A DNA stretch of 62,967 bases from Chloroflexota bacterium (GCA_029555965.1 JAKQHY010000191.1:1-62967); one strand, 5' to 3'; shown: positions 33,071 through 41,580, counted from the first letter of the stretch. Notes: generated by a model not told the origin, from the sequence alone. Numbers and translations are program-made.

Positions 33071-33532
33071 ATGCCAACGTCAGACGATACCCCATCTACT
33101 AAGCTACCCCGGTTAACCCGGGAGCAAAAACTGCGCGCCCGGCGGCTGCTACACATGGAATATCGGCCTTCTGAAATTGCCGCGGAACTCCAGATCCATC
33201 CCGATACAGTATATCGCGGCCTAATCCCCGCCGGTTGCCCCCATCGCCGCGATGAAAGAGGGCATATCTGGATCGTCGGCACTGAACTAACAAAGTGGCT
33301 CAGTGCCCATCAAAAGCCTCACCACCGACTGGCGCCCGGGATGGCCTGGTGCTGCAAATGTCACCAAGCCGTACCGATGCAAGGCCCGTTCAAAACCACC
33401 ATCACCAATCGCAATCTGGAGCTGGTCTCAGGCGTCTGTCCCCACTGTCAAACCCAAGTCAATCGCGCGCAAAAGCGTACTGTAGATGAGGAGAACCCCG
33501 ATGGTATCAGCAAGCCCAGCCACACCGCCTGA
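33071..33532 (+). CDS. HTH / zinc-ribbon protein upstream of the integrase
   Basis: This 153-aa protein has an N-terminal helix-turn-helix (LRARRLLHMEYRPSEIAAEL, then IHPDTVYRGLIPAG) like resolvase/terminase-type or excisionase HTHs, a basic wing with RRDERGHIWIVG, then a zinc ribbon (CCKCHQA and CPHCQTQ, residues ~94-140). Its 3' end overlaps the integrase start by 32 bp. It may be the recombination directionality factor or a positive regulator of the integrase; neither is proven by sequence. A truncated copy of its start lies at 32497. Confidence 0.75.
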   Translation: MPTSDDTPSTKLPRLTREQKLRARRLLHMEYRPSEIAAELQIHPDTVYRGLIPAGCPHRRDERGHIWIVGTELTKWLSAHQKPHHRLAPGMAWCCKCHQAVPMQGPFKTTITNRNLELVSGVCPHCQTQVNRAQKRTVDEENPDGISKPSHTA

Positions 33533-34628
33533 GTTGCTCAATCGCGCCAACTACACCGATATTCAGACATTCCGCGCCTATGAATGTGAAGTGCTCCAAC
33601 TCACCCTCGATACCCAAAAACGCCATTGGAACCACCTCAAACATCTCCTGGAATGGGCCGGGCCACAGCCGTTCTCTCAAGCGCCCACCCTACGGCCCAC
33701 CTTTCCCCAATATCTGGCCCAAATCGGGCAGGATGGTCAGGTGCGCGCCGATGGCAAAACCGGGCCGCTGGCGGTCGAAACCGTGAGCCATGCTTGCCAA
33801 ACCGCACGTACGTTTCTCCAATGGGCGCAAGTCGAATACCCGCAACGCTATGAGGCCAGGACGCTCACCGCCAACTGGTTAGCCAGTTTGAAACCGGCCC
33901 GTACCGCCGCCGCACTCCCCCTGCGCACCGTGTACACCCACACCGAAGTCGAACAACTCAGCCACTTGCCGGCAGGCGACACCCTCACCACGTTCCGCAA
34001 CCGCGCCGCCGTCGCCTTCCTGTTCCTGTCGGCCATGCGCGTGGATGCTTTCGTCACCATGCCCCTCCGCGCCCTGGATCTCACGGTCAGACCCGCCGCC
34101 GTCATCCAAGATCCGGCCTGGGGGATGCGCACCAAGAATCGCAAGGCGGCCATCACCTACTTGCTGACCATCCCCACCTTATTGGAGGTGGTCAGAGAGT
34201 GGGACGCCCTGGTACGCGCCCACCTCTCCCCAGAGGCCCTCTGGTTTGCCACGCTTACTACCGACGGGATGGCCTTCACCGGGCGCAGCGAAGCCGGCGT
34301 CACGCGCGGGGAGCTGGTGGCGGATGGTCTCAAAGCCTTGTGCCAACAGGCGGGTCTGCCGTATCGCTCGCCCCACAAATTGCGGCATGGACACGCGATG
34401 TTTGCTCTCACGCACGCCCGTGATCTCGGCGACCTTAAGGCGCTCAGCCAAAACCTGATGCACGCCAGTGTGATGACGACCGATTCTATTTATGGGGTAC
34501 TCTCTGCTCAAGAGATCGCCAAGCGGATTCCGCAGCTTTCTGGTCAGCAACTCAGTAAGGAGGAATTAAGTGCCGAAGCGCTGGCCCTGGCGCAGTTCAT
34601 TATTCAAGAGTTAAGGAAGGAGCAATAA
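33501..34628 (+). CDS. tyrosine recombinase / island integrase
   Basis: This is a 375-aa integrase. The start ATG 33501 follows GATGAGGAGAACCCC; an in-frame ATG at 33486 lacks a site. The N-terminal ~140 residues form the arm/core-binding part. Catalytic residues are R180 (FLSAMRVDA), K in RTKNRK (~212-215), H292 and R295 in HKLRHGH, H321 in NLMHAS and Y331 in IYGVLS. The second box reads HKLRHG, a slight variant. The gene ends 53 bp from the 3' end of tRNA-Pro on the other strand, so this is most likely the enzyme that integrated the island there. Confidence 0.92.
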   Translation: MVSASPATPPELLNRANYTDIQTFRAYECEVLQLTLDTQKRHWNHLKHLLEWAGPQPFSQAPTLRPTFPQYLAQIGQDGQVRADGKTGPLAVETVSHACQTARTFLQWAQVEYPQRYEARTLTANWLASLKPARTAAALPLRTVYTHTEVEQLSHLPAGDTLTTFRNRAAVAFLFLSAMRVDAFVTMPLRALDLTVRPAAVIQDPAWGMRTKNRKAAITYLLTIPTLLEVVREWDALVRAHLSPEALWFATLTTDGMAFTGRSEAGVTRGELVADGLKALCQQAGLPYRSPHKLRHGHAMFALTHARDLGDLKALSQNLMHASVMTTDSIYGVLSAQEIAKRIPQLSGQQLSKEELSAEALALAQFIIQELRKEQ

Positions 34629-34675
34629 AAAAATGTCCGATCTATTGTATTTAGACAATAAAATCAGACATTTTT
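34629..34675. terminator. bidirectional terminator
   Basis: AAAAATGTC (34629-34637) pairs with GACATTTTT (34667-34675), with further pairing inside (GAT/ATC, ATTGT/ACAAT). A- and T-rich ends on both sides let it stop the integrase transcript and, from the other side, the tRNA. Confidence 0.8.
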
Positions 34676-34681
34676 CATGTG

Positions 34682-34756
34682 TCGGGGCAGAGCGATTTGA
34701 ACGCTCGACCTCTTCAACCCCATTGAAGCGCCCTAGCCAAACTGGGCCATGCCCCG
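34682..34756 (-). tRNA. tRNA-Pro (anticodon GGG)
   Basis: The minus strand folds into a full cloverleaf: acceptor CGGGGCA/TGCCCCG, D stem GCCC/GGGC with loop AGTTTGGCTA, anticodon stem CTTCA/TGAAG with loop ATGGGGT (anticodon GGG at 34721-34719), variable AGGTC, T stem GAGCG/CGCTC with loop TTCAAAT, discriminator A. C1:G72 is usual for tRNA-Pro. CCA is not encoded. Its 3' end faces the integrase, marking the island attachment site. Confidence 0.95.
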
Positions 34757-34802
34757 TCAACGATGAGGATTATACACAACTCTCTGGTTTTGACAAGCGC
34801 GC

Positions 34803-35975
34803 TTACCCTTTCATAATGTCCAACAGGTTTTCGTGGGTGGCGACTTGCATGGCCGCTTTGACAAACACCGACGACGACATGGAGGTGATCAGCCCCAGAT
34901 TTTCCGCCGGCGTGGCCTCTTCGTCCAAAAAACGCAGAATGAGGTCAATGGGATTGCGCTCGAACATCGCCGTAAACGCCGCTTTGATATGTTCGCCATT
35001 CTCTTGCATCACTTTGAGCAGCACAGCGTCCAACACATCATAAAGGTCTGGATCGTCCGGCGCATCGAAGGGACTGCCGTAAAGCAGCATGGATTTCACG
35101 ATCTCGTCGGAGTCTTTCTGCACGCGCATGAAGGCGTAACCGGTGGACGGCTTCACCCGCCCGGCTCGCGCGCCAATCGCCATCACCCGGCGGCCTAACT
35201 TGCGCAGCAGGGGATCGTCGGTAATCGGCACAGACCCGCGTTCCTCGCTGATGAGCCGGTATTGGGAAACGTGCAGGATGTCGGCAAGGTAATGGCGGAG
35301 CGCCTCCTCGTATTGGCTGCGACGCAGTACATCTTTAGAGAAGACGGTGAACTCTACCAGCGCCCGGTTATCGGCAAAGGGCAGCACGTAGAAGAAGCGC
35401 ATTTCCTGCTCCTGCGGCGTGCGGAAGTCCAGGAAGGTCACGGCGCGTGGATCGAAGACCGGACCGGGCGTCTCGATTTCCCAACCCCGGAAGTGCATCT
35501 TGAGATGTTGGTACGGCGTGTCGGTGTTCGACATAGGAACCGGATGGCTGTCGAAGACCCATCCGCCGTACACGGACTGTCCATCCACGGTGACGCAGGC
35601 GGCGTCGCGCCCGTCCTCAACAGATTCGATGTTGCCGTAAAGGAAGTGGATGTTGGGACAGGTCGCCAGGTCGCGCCGGGCGAAATCGTAGAAGTCCAGC
35701 CCCCGGATGACCTTGTAGCGGTAGTCTCCCAGGCTGACCCGCTGCGGTCCCTCTGCCCCCACACTGATCAGAAACTCCCACGTATGCGAGACCGCCGCAT
35801 CGAACAGCGTGGGACGCTTGGCCCAAAAGCCCCAGGTGCGGTCGTTGCCCTTCTGCGCGTCTCGCTCCACGATCAAGATCGAGCGCTCGCGCAGCGGGCT
35901 GCGGATCATAGCGCAGGCCAGACTCAGCCCCGATAACCCGCCCCCGGCAATGATGATGTCATGGTCAGGTTTCAT
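34803..35975 (-). CDS. crtY: lycopene cyclase (CrtY family)
   Basis: This 390-aa FAD-dependent cyclase should convert the linear psi ends of lycopene to rings in carotenoid synthesis. It has the dinucleotide site GGGLSGLSLA (~10-19) and NDRTWGFW. Later come QHLKMHFRGWEIE, FLDFRTPQ, FFYVLPFADNRALVEFTVF and RVKPSTGYAF, the standard landmarks of the CrtY family. The start is ATG 35975; the frame extends upstream through a simple repeat, which I exclude. No other carotenoid gene is adjacent. It is the first backbone gene beyond the tRNA. Confidence 0.9.
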   Translation of the reverse strand: MKPDHDIIIAGGGLSGLSLACAMIRSPLRERSILIVERDAQKGNDRTWGFWAKRPTLFDAAVSHTWEFLISVGAEGPQRVSLGDYRYKVIRGLDFYDFARRDLATCPNIHFLYGNIESVEDGRDAACVTVDGQSVYGGWVFDSHPVPMSNTDTPYQHLKMHFRGWEIETPGPVFDPRAVTFLDFRTPQEQEMRFFYVLPFADNRALVEFTVFSKDVLRRSQYEEALRHYLADILHVSQYRLISEERGSVPITDDPLLRKLGRRVMAIGARAGRVKPSTGYAFMRVQKDSDEIVKSMLLYGSPFDAPDDPDLYDVLDAVLLKVMQENGEHIKAAFTAMFERNPIDLILRFLDEEATPAENLGLITSMSSSVFVKAAMQVATHENLLDIMKG

Positions 35976-35980
35976 AGTTA

Positions 35981-36075
35981 TAAGAAACGAGAAATTAGAA
36001 ATGAGAAATGAGTAACCCCACTCGTTACTCATTACTGATTACTCATTTCTCATTACTGATTACCGATCACTCAAT
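35981..36075. repeat. word-like palindromic intergenic repeat
   Basis: An AT-rich run made of variants of GAAATTAGAAATGAG and its complement CTCATTTCTCATT/TTACTGATTACTC folds back on itself as one long imperfect hairpin. It fills the whole gap between crtY and the ABC permease. A related run is at 38021-38134. Confidence 0.75.
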
Positions 36076-36082
36076 CCCCCCA

Positions 36083-37276
36083 CTACCCACTACTCTTTAC
36101 GAACAAAATCTGCTCGCGGTTGTACAGGCGGATGGCGATGTAAATCAAAATGGCCGACAGAGCCAGCGTCATCACAGTGGAAACCACGATGTTCGTCGGG
36201 TTGACGACTTCGCCGCGGATGAGCTGGTTGATGAGGAGCTGTTGACCGAAGGTGGGGATCAGCATCGTCCACAGGTCAGATTTGACCGGCAGGAAGGCCA
36301 GCGCCAAACCCGGCAGCGCGGGGATCAGCGGCAGCCAGCCCAGGTAGGTCTGCGCTTCTTTGAACGAATGGGCGAAGGTGGCGACAATCATCTGCGTCGC
36401 GGAGGCCAGCAGGATCATCGGCAGGCAGATCAGGAAGACCCACCCCAGGGCCACCACATCCACCGTCAACCGCATCCCGATGAACTTCTCGGTCGGCACG
36501 AAAGTGAAGATCAGGCCGAAGGCCACCAGCGTAAACAGGATAGTGACGACGGCGAAGGGCACCGAGGCCAACAGTTTGCCAATGACGAATTCCCAGCGCG
36601 CCGCCGGGTTGATCAGCAGCGGCTCCAGCGAGCCACGCTCCCGTTCCCCGGCGGTGGCGTCAATAATGGCGGCCATGCCGCCCAGGAAAACGGTCATAAT
36701 CAAAAAGTACGGCAACATATTGAGGAAAATGAACGCCTGGCTCTGCGGGGTGGAAACGTCTACTTCTTCCAAACTCACGGCATTGATCACATTGGGATTA
36801 ACGCCGCGCGCCAACAAGCGCAACGTGCCGATCTGCCCACTGTAGGCTTGCAGTAACTGCCGCGCCCGGCTCACGTCGGGGCTGGCAGACGTGCGGGACG
36901 AGTCCACCAACAGTTGCACCGACGCCGGCTGCCCCATGGTGAAAGCCTCGCCATACTCCGCCGGGATGACGAGCGCCAGGACGATGTCGCCGTTGCGCAC
37001 GGCGGCCTGTGGATCGGCCGGCGCGTCCACCACGGCGACGTTGTTCTGCTTCAAAAAGGCGATGAGGTTCGGCGCGTTCTCCTGCCCCGCCACCGGCAAT
37101 TCGAGCGGCTTTTCCGCCTCCGTGCGAAAAATGCCGCCCAGGATAACGATCATCAACAAAATCATCCCCGGCCCGATGAGCGCATACGCCAGCGTGCTGA
37201 ACAAGGAGCGCCGGTCGCGCCAGTTATCCACCGTCTCTTTCCGAAAAATCACCCCAATCCGTTCCCACGAGTTCAT
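36083..37276 (-). CDS. natB: ABC-2 type permease (NatB-like)
   Basis: This is a 397-aa membrane subunit. A hydrophobic helix lies near residues 27-48, then a long extracytoplasmic domain (~50-185), then five or six membrane helices (for example around LNMLPYFLIMTVFLGGMAA, IGKLLASVPFAVVTILFTL and a C-terminal ALSAILIYIAI). The motif TAGERERGSLEPLL is the conserved coupling-helix element of the NatB/ABC-2 group. It overlaps the ATPase gene by ATGA. NatAB exports Na+ in Bacillus; other ABC-2 pairs of this shape export lipids or antibiotics, so the substrate is uncertain. Confidence 0.85.
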   Translation of the reverse strand: MNSWERIGVIFRKETVDNWRDRRSLFSTLAYALIGPGMILLMIVILGGIFRTEAEKPLELPVAGQENAPNLIAFLKQNNVAVVDAPADPQAAVRNGDIVLALVIPAEYGEAFTMGQPASVQLLVDSSRTSASPDVSRARQLLQAYSGQIGTLRLLARGVNPNVINAVSLEEVDVSTPQSQAFIFLNMLPYFLIMTVFLGGMAAIIDATAGERERGSLEPLLINPAARWEFVIGKLLASVPFAVVTILFTLVAFGLIFTFVPTEKFIGMRLTVDVVALGWVFLICLPMILLASATQMIVATFAHSFKEAQTYLGWLPLIPALPGLALAFLPVKSDLWTMLIPTFGQQLLINQLIRGEVVNPTNIVVSTVMTLALSAILIYIAIRLYNREQILFVKSSG

Positions 37277-38007
37277 CTTTCCAATCCTTCCTCTGAGCCG
37301 ATGATGGCGACAAACGCATCTTCCAGGCTTTCCTTGCCGGTCGCCTGCCGCAGCTCGTCGGGCGTCCCATCAGACATCACCCGTCCGTGAGCGATGATGA
37401 CGATCCGGTCGCACAGCGCCGCCACTTCCTGCATGATGTGGCTGGAGAACAGCACGCAATGCCTCGCGTCGCGCAGGCGGCGGATGACGTCGCGCATTGC
37501 GCGCGCGCCCATCACGTCCAGGCCATTGGTCGGCTCGTCGAGCAGCACATTCTTAGGGTTATGCACCAGCGCGCGCGCAATGGCGACTTTGAGCCGTTCC
37601 CCGGTCGAGAACCCGTCGGTGCGCCGGTCGGCAATAGCATCCATGTCCAACAACTTGATCAGTCCTTCTATCTGATCCTCCAGGGCCGCGCCCTTCAAGC
37701 CCTGCAACTGCCCATAATAGCGAATGTTTTCCCGCGCAGTCAGCCGCGTATAGAGGCCGCGGGCGTCGGGTAGCGCGCCGATGTGCCGCTGGACTTCCAT
37801 CGCGTCATGGCGAGCGTCGAAACCATCCACGCTGGCCGCGCCGTCGTCGGGCGTCAGCAGCGTGTACAAGACGCGCAACGTCGTCGTTTTGCCGGCGCCG
37901 TTCGGCCCCAACAACCCGGTGATCTGCCCATCGTGCGCCGCAAACGACACTCCTTGCAGCGCCCGCACCTCGCCAAAAGACTTATGTAAGTTAGTGACTT
38001 GAATCAT
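37273..38007 (-). CDS. natA: ABC transporter ATPase (NatA-like)
   Basis: This is a 244-aa nucleotide-binding subunit: Walker A GPNGAGKTTT (~34-43), a Q-loop region without the usual Gln (IGALPDARGLYTRLT), signature FSTGERLKVAIARAL (normally SGG/SKG), Walker B VLLDEPTNGLD and the H-loop SSHIMQE. The DARGLYTRLTARENIRYY segment is typical of NatA-type ATPases. It forms an operon with the downstream permease (4-nt overlap) and supplies energy for export. Confidence 0.88.
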   Translation of the reverse strand: MIQVTNLHKSFGEVRALQGVSFAAHDGQITGLLGPNGAGKTTTLRVLYTLLTPDDGAASVDGFDARHDAMEVQRHIGALPDARGLYTRLTARENIRYYGQLQGLKGAALEDQIEGLIKLLDMDAIADRRTDGFSTGERLKVAIARALVHNPKNVLLDEPTNGLDVMGARAMRDVIRRLRDARHCVLFSSHIMQEVAALCDRIVIIAHGRVMSDGTPDELRQATGKESLEDAFVAIIGSEEGLER

Positions 38008-38020
38008 GGTATCCTTCGGT

Positions 38021-38134
38021 TATGGGTAATGAGAAATAAGTAATGGGAAACTGGAAACTGGTAATTGGAAACTGGCAACTCGTTACTGATTACTCATTTC
38101 TAATTCCCAATTTCTAATTTCCAATTTCCAAAAT
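38021..38134. repeat. word-like palindromic intergenic repeat
   Basis: Runs of GGAAACTGGTAATTGG, GTAATGAGAAATAAG and their complements (TTACTGATTACTCATTTC, AATTTCTAATTTCCAATTT) give one large imperfect hairpin filling the gap between natA and the hydrolase gene. It is related to the repeat at 35981-36075. Confidence 0.75.
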
Positions 38135-38138
38135 TTTC

Positions 38139-39617
38139 TTACGGGGTCGGCCCGGTAAAGCTGACAAAAAACGGCGGCGGGGCGATAGCCTGCACGCACG
38201 CCACATCCTCTAATTCATCCAGCGAGGCATGTTTCACCAGGTCGGATACCAGGTGCGGGATGCAGCCGCGAATAATGTTCCCATGCCCCATTCCTGGCGC
38301 AATGAGATGCTCGCTGTTCGGCAGCGTCTGCGCCACCTGCTCGGCGTAGCGCGGCGGCGTGATGGGGTCGGCCTCGCCCGAAAGGAGCAGCGTGGGGACA
38401 TTGGACGTCACCGGCGCCGTATGGTCGGCGGGCACGTCGCCGCGCGGCCACGTCGCGCAGACTTCGCGCAGGGATTCGGACATGTCGCCAAAGTAGGTGT
38501 CCGCACTCTGGGCGATCTCTTCCGGCGCGACGTAGGGCGCGTCTTCGGTGCAGACAACCGCGTACAGCAAGCCCTGGTACAGCCCGGCATCCGACGCCGT
38601 GGCCTGCGTCACCAGCGGCGCGAAGTTGCCGTCGGCATAGGCTGCGTGGAGACTCAAGGGGAGCAGCGCCGTCACTTCCGGCGCGTACAGCAGCGCGAAG
38701 ACCATCCGGGTGAAACGCGCGCGGGTCATCTCGAAGTGCAGTGGTTCGCCGGTGATCGGGTTGGCCAACGACACTTCCACCGGATTCTCTTCCAGGCGCG
38801 TCAGCAGCGCCGTGAATTCGGCTTGCAGGTCGGGGAAGGCGGATTGACAGGCAGAGTCCGCCTGGCAGCGCGCGAACATCTTGTCCAACGCCGCCGCCCC
38901 ATCCACGCCGGCGCTGGCGTAGATGGTGAAGTCCGGGCTGACGACAGCATCCAATACAAGCGTGCGCACGCGGTCGGGATGGCGGCGCAGGTAGGCTTGC
39001 GCCAGGCGCGTGCCGTAGGACGCGCCGTAGAGGTTGATTTGATCGTAGCCCAGGGCGATCCGCATCGCCTCCAGATCGCTCACCGCCATTTCGGTCGTGT
39101 AAAAGCGCGCGTCGGCATCCAGAGTGGTAGGACAGGTCTGTAACGCCGCCGTGACCTCCGCATCCGAGAGAGTGTCCTCGTGAAGTTCGCATTGCAGTGG
39201 ATTGGATTTTCCTGTTCCGCGCTGATCCAGCAGCACCACGTCCCGATCCTGGTTGATGATCCCGAAAGCGGCCGTCAACATCACGGGATACGCCTCAATC
39301 GCCGACTGCCCCGGCCCGCCGGCCAGCAGGAACAGCGGATCGGGCTGTGGGCTGCGGCTGACCGCCGGCGCCACCGCAACATGTAACGCGATCTGACGTC
39401 CGCCGGGATTATCCGGGTCCTCCGGTACGCTTAACTCCCCACAACGCGCGCGGATGCTCTCTGCCATGCCCGGTGCAGTGAGTTGGCAATCCTCCAACGG
39501 CAACGTTGGGGCAACGGCAGGCGTCGGCGTTGCCGGGGCCGCACAGCCGATCAGAAAGATGCCCAGAATCACCAGGCGCAACACCCGTCGGGCGCTATGT
39601 CTGATCTTATCCATCAT
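38139..39617 (-). CDS. secreted lipoprotein alpha/beta hydrolase (TAP/proline iminopeptidase-like)
   Basis: The start is ATG 39617, ten bases after GGGAGG. The 492-aa protein has a basic N-terminus and a hydrophobic segment ending in LIGC (lipobox). An oxyanion segment LLAGGPGQSA, DVVLLDQRGTGKS, nucleophile elbow GASYGTR, Asp in SGEADPITPP and His in PGMGHGN complete the catalytic triad. The C-terminal TAP-like domain is present. The family contains tripeptidyl aminopeptidases and proline iminopeptidases, so it probably trims peptides at the cell surface. The gene stands alone. Confidence 0.87.
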   Translation of the reverse strand: MMDKIRHSARRVLRLVILGIFLIGCAAPATPTPAVAPTLPLEDCQLTAPGMAESIRARCGELSVPEDPDNPGGRQIALHVAVAPAVSRSPQPDPLFLLAGGPGQSAIEAYPVMLTAAFGIINQDRDVVLLDQRGTGKSNPLQCELHEDTLSDAEVTAALQTCPTTLDADARFYTTEMAVSDLEAMRIALGYDQINLYGASYGTRLAQAYLRRHPDRVRTLVLDAVVSPDFTIYASAGVDGAAALDKMFARCQADSACQSAFPDLQAEFTALLTRLEENPVEVSLANPITGEPLHFEMTRARFTRMVFALLYAPEVTALLPLSLHAAYADGNFAPLVTQATASDAGLYQGLLYAVVCTEDAPYVAPEEIAQSADTYFGDMSESLREVCATWPRGDVPADHTAPVTSNVPTLLLSGEADPITPPRYAEQVAQTLPNSEHLIAPGMGHGNIIRGCIPHLVSDLVKHASLDELEDVACVQAIAPPPFFVSFTGPTP

Positions 39618-39636
39618 CACGTTCACACCTCCCTTC

Positions 39637-39684
39637 GTGAAACGTGAAACGTGACAACTTCACGCATCACGTTTCACGTTTCAC
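39637..39684. repeat. 18-bp perfect inverted repeat
   Basis: GTGAAACGTGAAACGTGA (39637-39654) is repeated inverted at 39667-39684 with a 12-bp loop. It is built of GTGAAAC words, which also occur at 50321-50372 and near 54262. It lies just upstream of the hydrolase start. Confidence 0.85.
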
Positions 39685-39734
39685 ACCTTTACAGTCCAAA
39701 AGCTGAACAATTCATACCACACGCCAAGCCTTTG

Positions 39735-40256
39735 TCAACCCACAAATTTATCGGGCGTCAATTCATAGCGATAGCAATCTATTCCCCACAAGTGCAACGC
39801 TTCCACCTGCGTCATGCCCAGTTTGAGGATGACCCGCTGTGAGGCGTGATTGTCTACGTGCGCGATCGCCACAAGGCGCTCCAATCCCAACTCCGCAAAG
39901 CCAAAGCGGACGGCGGCGCGGGCAGCCTCAGTCGCCAGTCCCTTTCCCCAACAATCCTGCGCCAGCAGATAAGCCACCTCCACCGCGTCAAATTCCGGCA
40001 GATATTGCAGGCCGCACCAGCCGATCAACCCCGGCGCATCCTGCAATTCCACCGCCCACCAGCCACAACCGCGTTCTTCCCAATGGGTCAATTGATGCGC
40101 GAGCAATCGCTCCACGCGCTCGCGCGGCGGCGGATCGGTGCGCGGGAAATAGCGCAAAATTCCCTCCGTGCTGAGGATGTCATACAGCGCGTCCACGTCT
40201 TGCAGCGTGAACGGGCGCAGAAGTAACCGGGCAGTTGTTAAAGTAGGAATGTTCAT
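39735..40256 (-). CDS. GNAT acetyltransferase (RimJ/RimL-like)
   Basis: This 173-aa protein starts at ATG 40256 (GGAGATAAGACTT upstream; TTG three bases earlier is less likely). It has the RimJ/RimL pattern: LTTARLLLRPFTLQDVDALY at the start, GWCGLQYLPE, the acetyl-CoA loop region YLLAQDCWGKGLATEAARA, then VDNHASQRVILKLGM. It transfers acetyl from acetyl-CoA to an amine, either a ribosomal protein N-terminus or a small molecule. It is a single gene followed by a repeat region. Confidence 0.88.
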   Translation of the reverse strand: MNIPTLTTARLLLRPFTLQDVDALYDILSTEGILRYFPRTDPPPRERVERLLAHQLTHWEERGCGWWAVELQDAPGLIGWCGLQYLPEFDAVEVAYLLAQDCWGKGLATEAARAAVRFGFAELGLERLVAIAHVDNHASQRVILKLGMTQVEALHLWGIDCYRYELTPDKFVG

Positions 40257-40447
40257 CAAGTCTTATCTCCATAAAAATATCTTGGAACACGGACAGCTTA
40301 TCCACCTTCCTGCGGAAGCCCATCCGCGTTCCACAACAGCCGTATTGTACACCAGAAATCCTACAGGCCATGCCGGCAGGGCTTTATTATTCTCGTCAGA
40401 CCACGCTTAACGGGCAGATTTTGCGGCTGAAGCCTCCGAAAAAAGGT

Positions 40448-40490
40448 GGTTTTGTGGTGACGGGCTACCGCCCATCACCACAAAACCTCT
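40448..40490 (+). terminator. strong hairpin terminator
   Basis: GGTTTTGTGGTGA (40448-40460) pairs perfectly with TCACCACAAAACC (40475-40487), then TCTTTAAAA. No plus-strand gene ends just before it. The 412-bp gap 40257-40668 otherwise shows only a candidate promoter at 40579. Confidence 0.75.
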
Positions 40491-40578
40491 TTAAAAATCA
40501 CAGCTTTAGCCGTCTTCTGTGTTGCGGCGCACCACCTGGCGGGAGAATGATAAGGCCCTGCCATGCCGAGTGTGGATT

Positions 40579-40606
40579 TTGCCAGTCCCGTGATCTTGGA
40601 TACACT
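40579..40606 (+). promoter_or_regulatory. candidate sigma-70 promoter
   Basis: TTGCCA (40579-40584), 16-bp spacer, TACACT (40601-40606), 62 bp before the NlpC/P60 gene, whose ATTGAGGAGG ribosome site is clear. Confidence 0.45.
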
Positions 40607-40668
40607 ATCTGTGTTGGAGCAACAACCTGATCCTGCCATTCTGTAAATCCTGCTATTGAGGAGGCCCC

Positions 40669-41520
40669 ATGCTTACTGAGATCAATACAGCGCCCCCACA
40701 AGCGGAAACGCCGTGGGCGCTCGTCACCCGCGCCGTGACCGACATGCGCCGCACGCCCGACGACGCCGCGGAACGGGTTTCGCAGGCCCGCCTGGGCGAG
40801 GCGGTGCGCGTGTTGGAAGAGCGCGACGGATGGGCTTTCGTGCAGACGACCCACGACGGCTACCTGGGCTGGCTGCATCAGGCGGCTCTCTGGCGCGGGG
40901 AGGCTGCCGTCGTGCAAGACTACCTGGCGGCCTGCGCCGTGTGGGTGAAAGCCCCCCTGGCGCGGCTCACCGCTGCCCCCGCCGCCGACGCGACGCTGCT
41001 GGGCAAGCTCCCGCTCGGTGTGACACTGCCATCTGCTGGCGCCGCCGACGGCTTCACCGCCGTCACGCTGCCCGACGGGCGCGTGGGCTACGCGCCGACC
41101 GGGGAAGTCGCACCCTTATGCGAGCGCCCCACCCCAGATGCCGCTGGCATTTCCGCCGCGCTCGCGCTCATCCGCGAGCAGATCGGCGTGCCGTACCTGT
41201 GGGGCGGACGCACGCCCTTCGGTTTCGATTGCTCCGGGCTGGCGCAGACGTTTTATGGGCTGCTGGGCGTGCGCATCCCCCGCGACGCCAACCAGCAATT
41301 TCAGGCTGGGCAGCCGGTCACGGGGATGCCGGAAGCGGGCGATTTGTACTTTTTTGGCGAAACGCGCGTCACTCACGTGGGCATCGCGCTGGGCGACGAC
41401 GGATTCATCCATTCGACCGGCAGAACGTGGTGCGTCACCATCAACCACTTTGCGCCGGACGCGCCGGATTACAATGCCTGGCTCCACACGCACTGCCTGG
41501 GTGTCAGGCGGTTTCGCTAA
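40669..41520 (+). CDS. NlpC/P60 endopeptidase with SH3b domains (YkfC-like)
   Basis: This 283-aa protein has two SH3b-like domains (~15-80 and ~85-150) followed by an NlpC/P60 domain with the catalytic Cys in FGFDCSGLAQ (~186), His in THVGIALG (~238) and a third polar residue in INHFAP. The plan SH3b-SH3b-NlpC/P60 is that of YkfC, a gamma-D-glutamyl-L-diamino acid endopeptidase of murein peptides. No signal peptide is visible, which fits cytoplasmic recycling. The next gene is an enolase-superfamily dipeptide epimerase, the YkfB partner. Confidence 0.9.
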   Translation: MLTEINTAPPQAETPWALVTRAVTDMRRTPDDAAERVSQARLGEAVRVLEERDGWAFVQTTHDGYLGWLHQAALWRGEAAVVQDYLAACAVWVKAPLARLTAAPAADATLLGKLPLGVTLPSAGAADGFTAVTLPDGRVGYAPTGEVAPLCERPTPDAAGISAALALIREQIGVPYLWGGRTPFGFDCSGLAQTFYGLLGVRIPRDANQQFQAGQPVTGMPEAGDLYFFGETRVTHVGIALGDDGFIHSTGRTWCVTINHFAPDAPDYNAWLHTHCLGVRRFR

Positions 41521-41529
41521 TTTTCTCAA

Positions 41530-41580
41530 CGGATTGAACGGATTTTAACGGATGAAAGATCCGGTGAATCCGTTCAATCC
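41530..41580. repeat. inverted repeat between the murein-peptide genes
   Basis: CGGATTGAACGGATT (41530-41544) faces AATCCGTTCAATCC (41567-41580), 14 bp perfect with a 22-bp loop. It is made of the word GGATTGAACGGATT, another intergenic word-like repeat of this genome. There is no U-tract, so transcription may read through to the epimerase. Confidence 0.75.

Noticed and set aside
36890-37304. Plus-strand frames opposite natA/natB
   Set aside because: No motifs; both minus-strand genes have complete ABC transporter signatures and coupled starts.
35981-38134. Possible CRISPR-like or minisatellite array in the repeat-filled gaps
   Set aside because: Units are degenerate and lack constant-length spacers; no cas genes are nearby.
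38215-39192. Long alternative minus-strand frame within the hydrolase gene
   Set aside because: Arg/His/Gly-rich shadow frame; the other minus frame has a lipobox and a complete catalytic triad.
40713-41537. Alternative plus frame in the NlpC/P60 gene
   Set aside because: Arg-rich shadow; the +1 neighbour frame has the DCSG catalytic motif and a good ribosome site.
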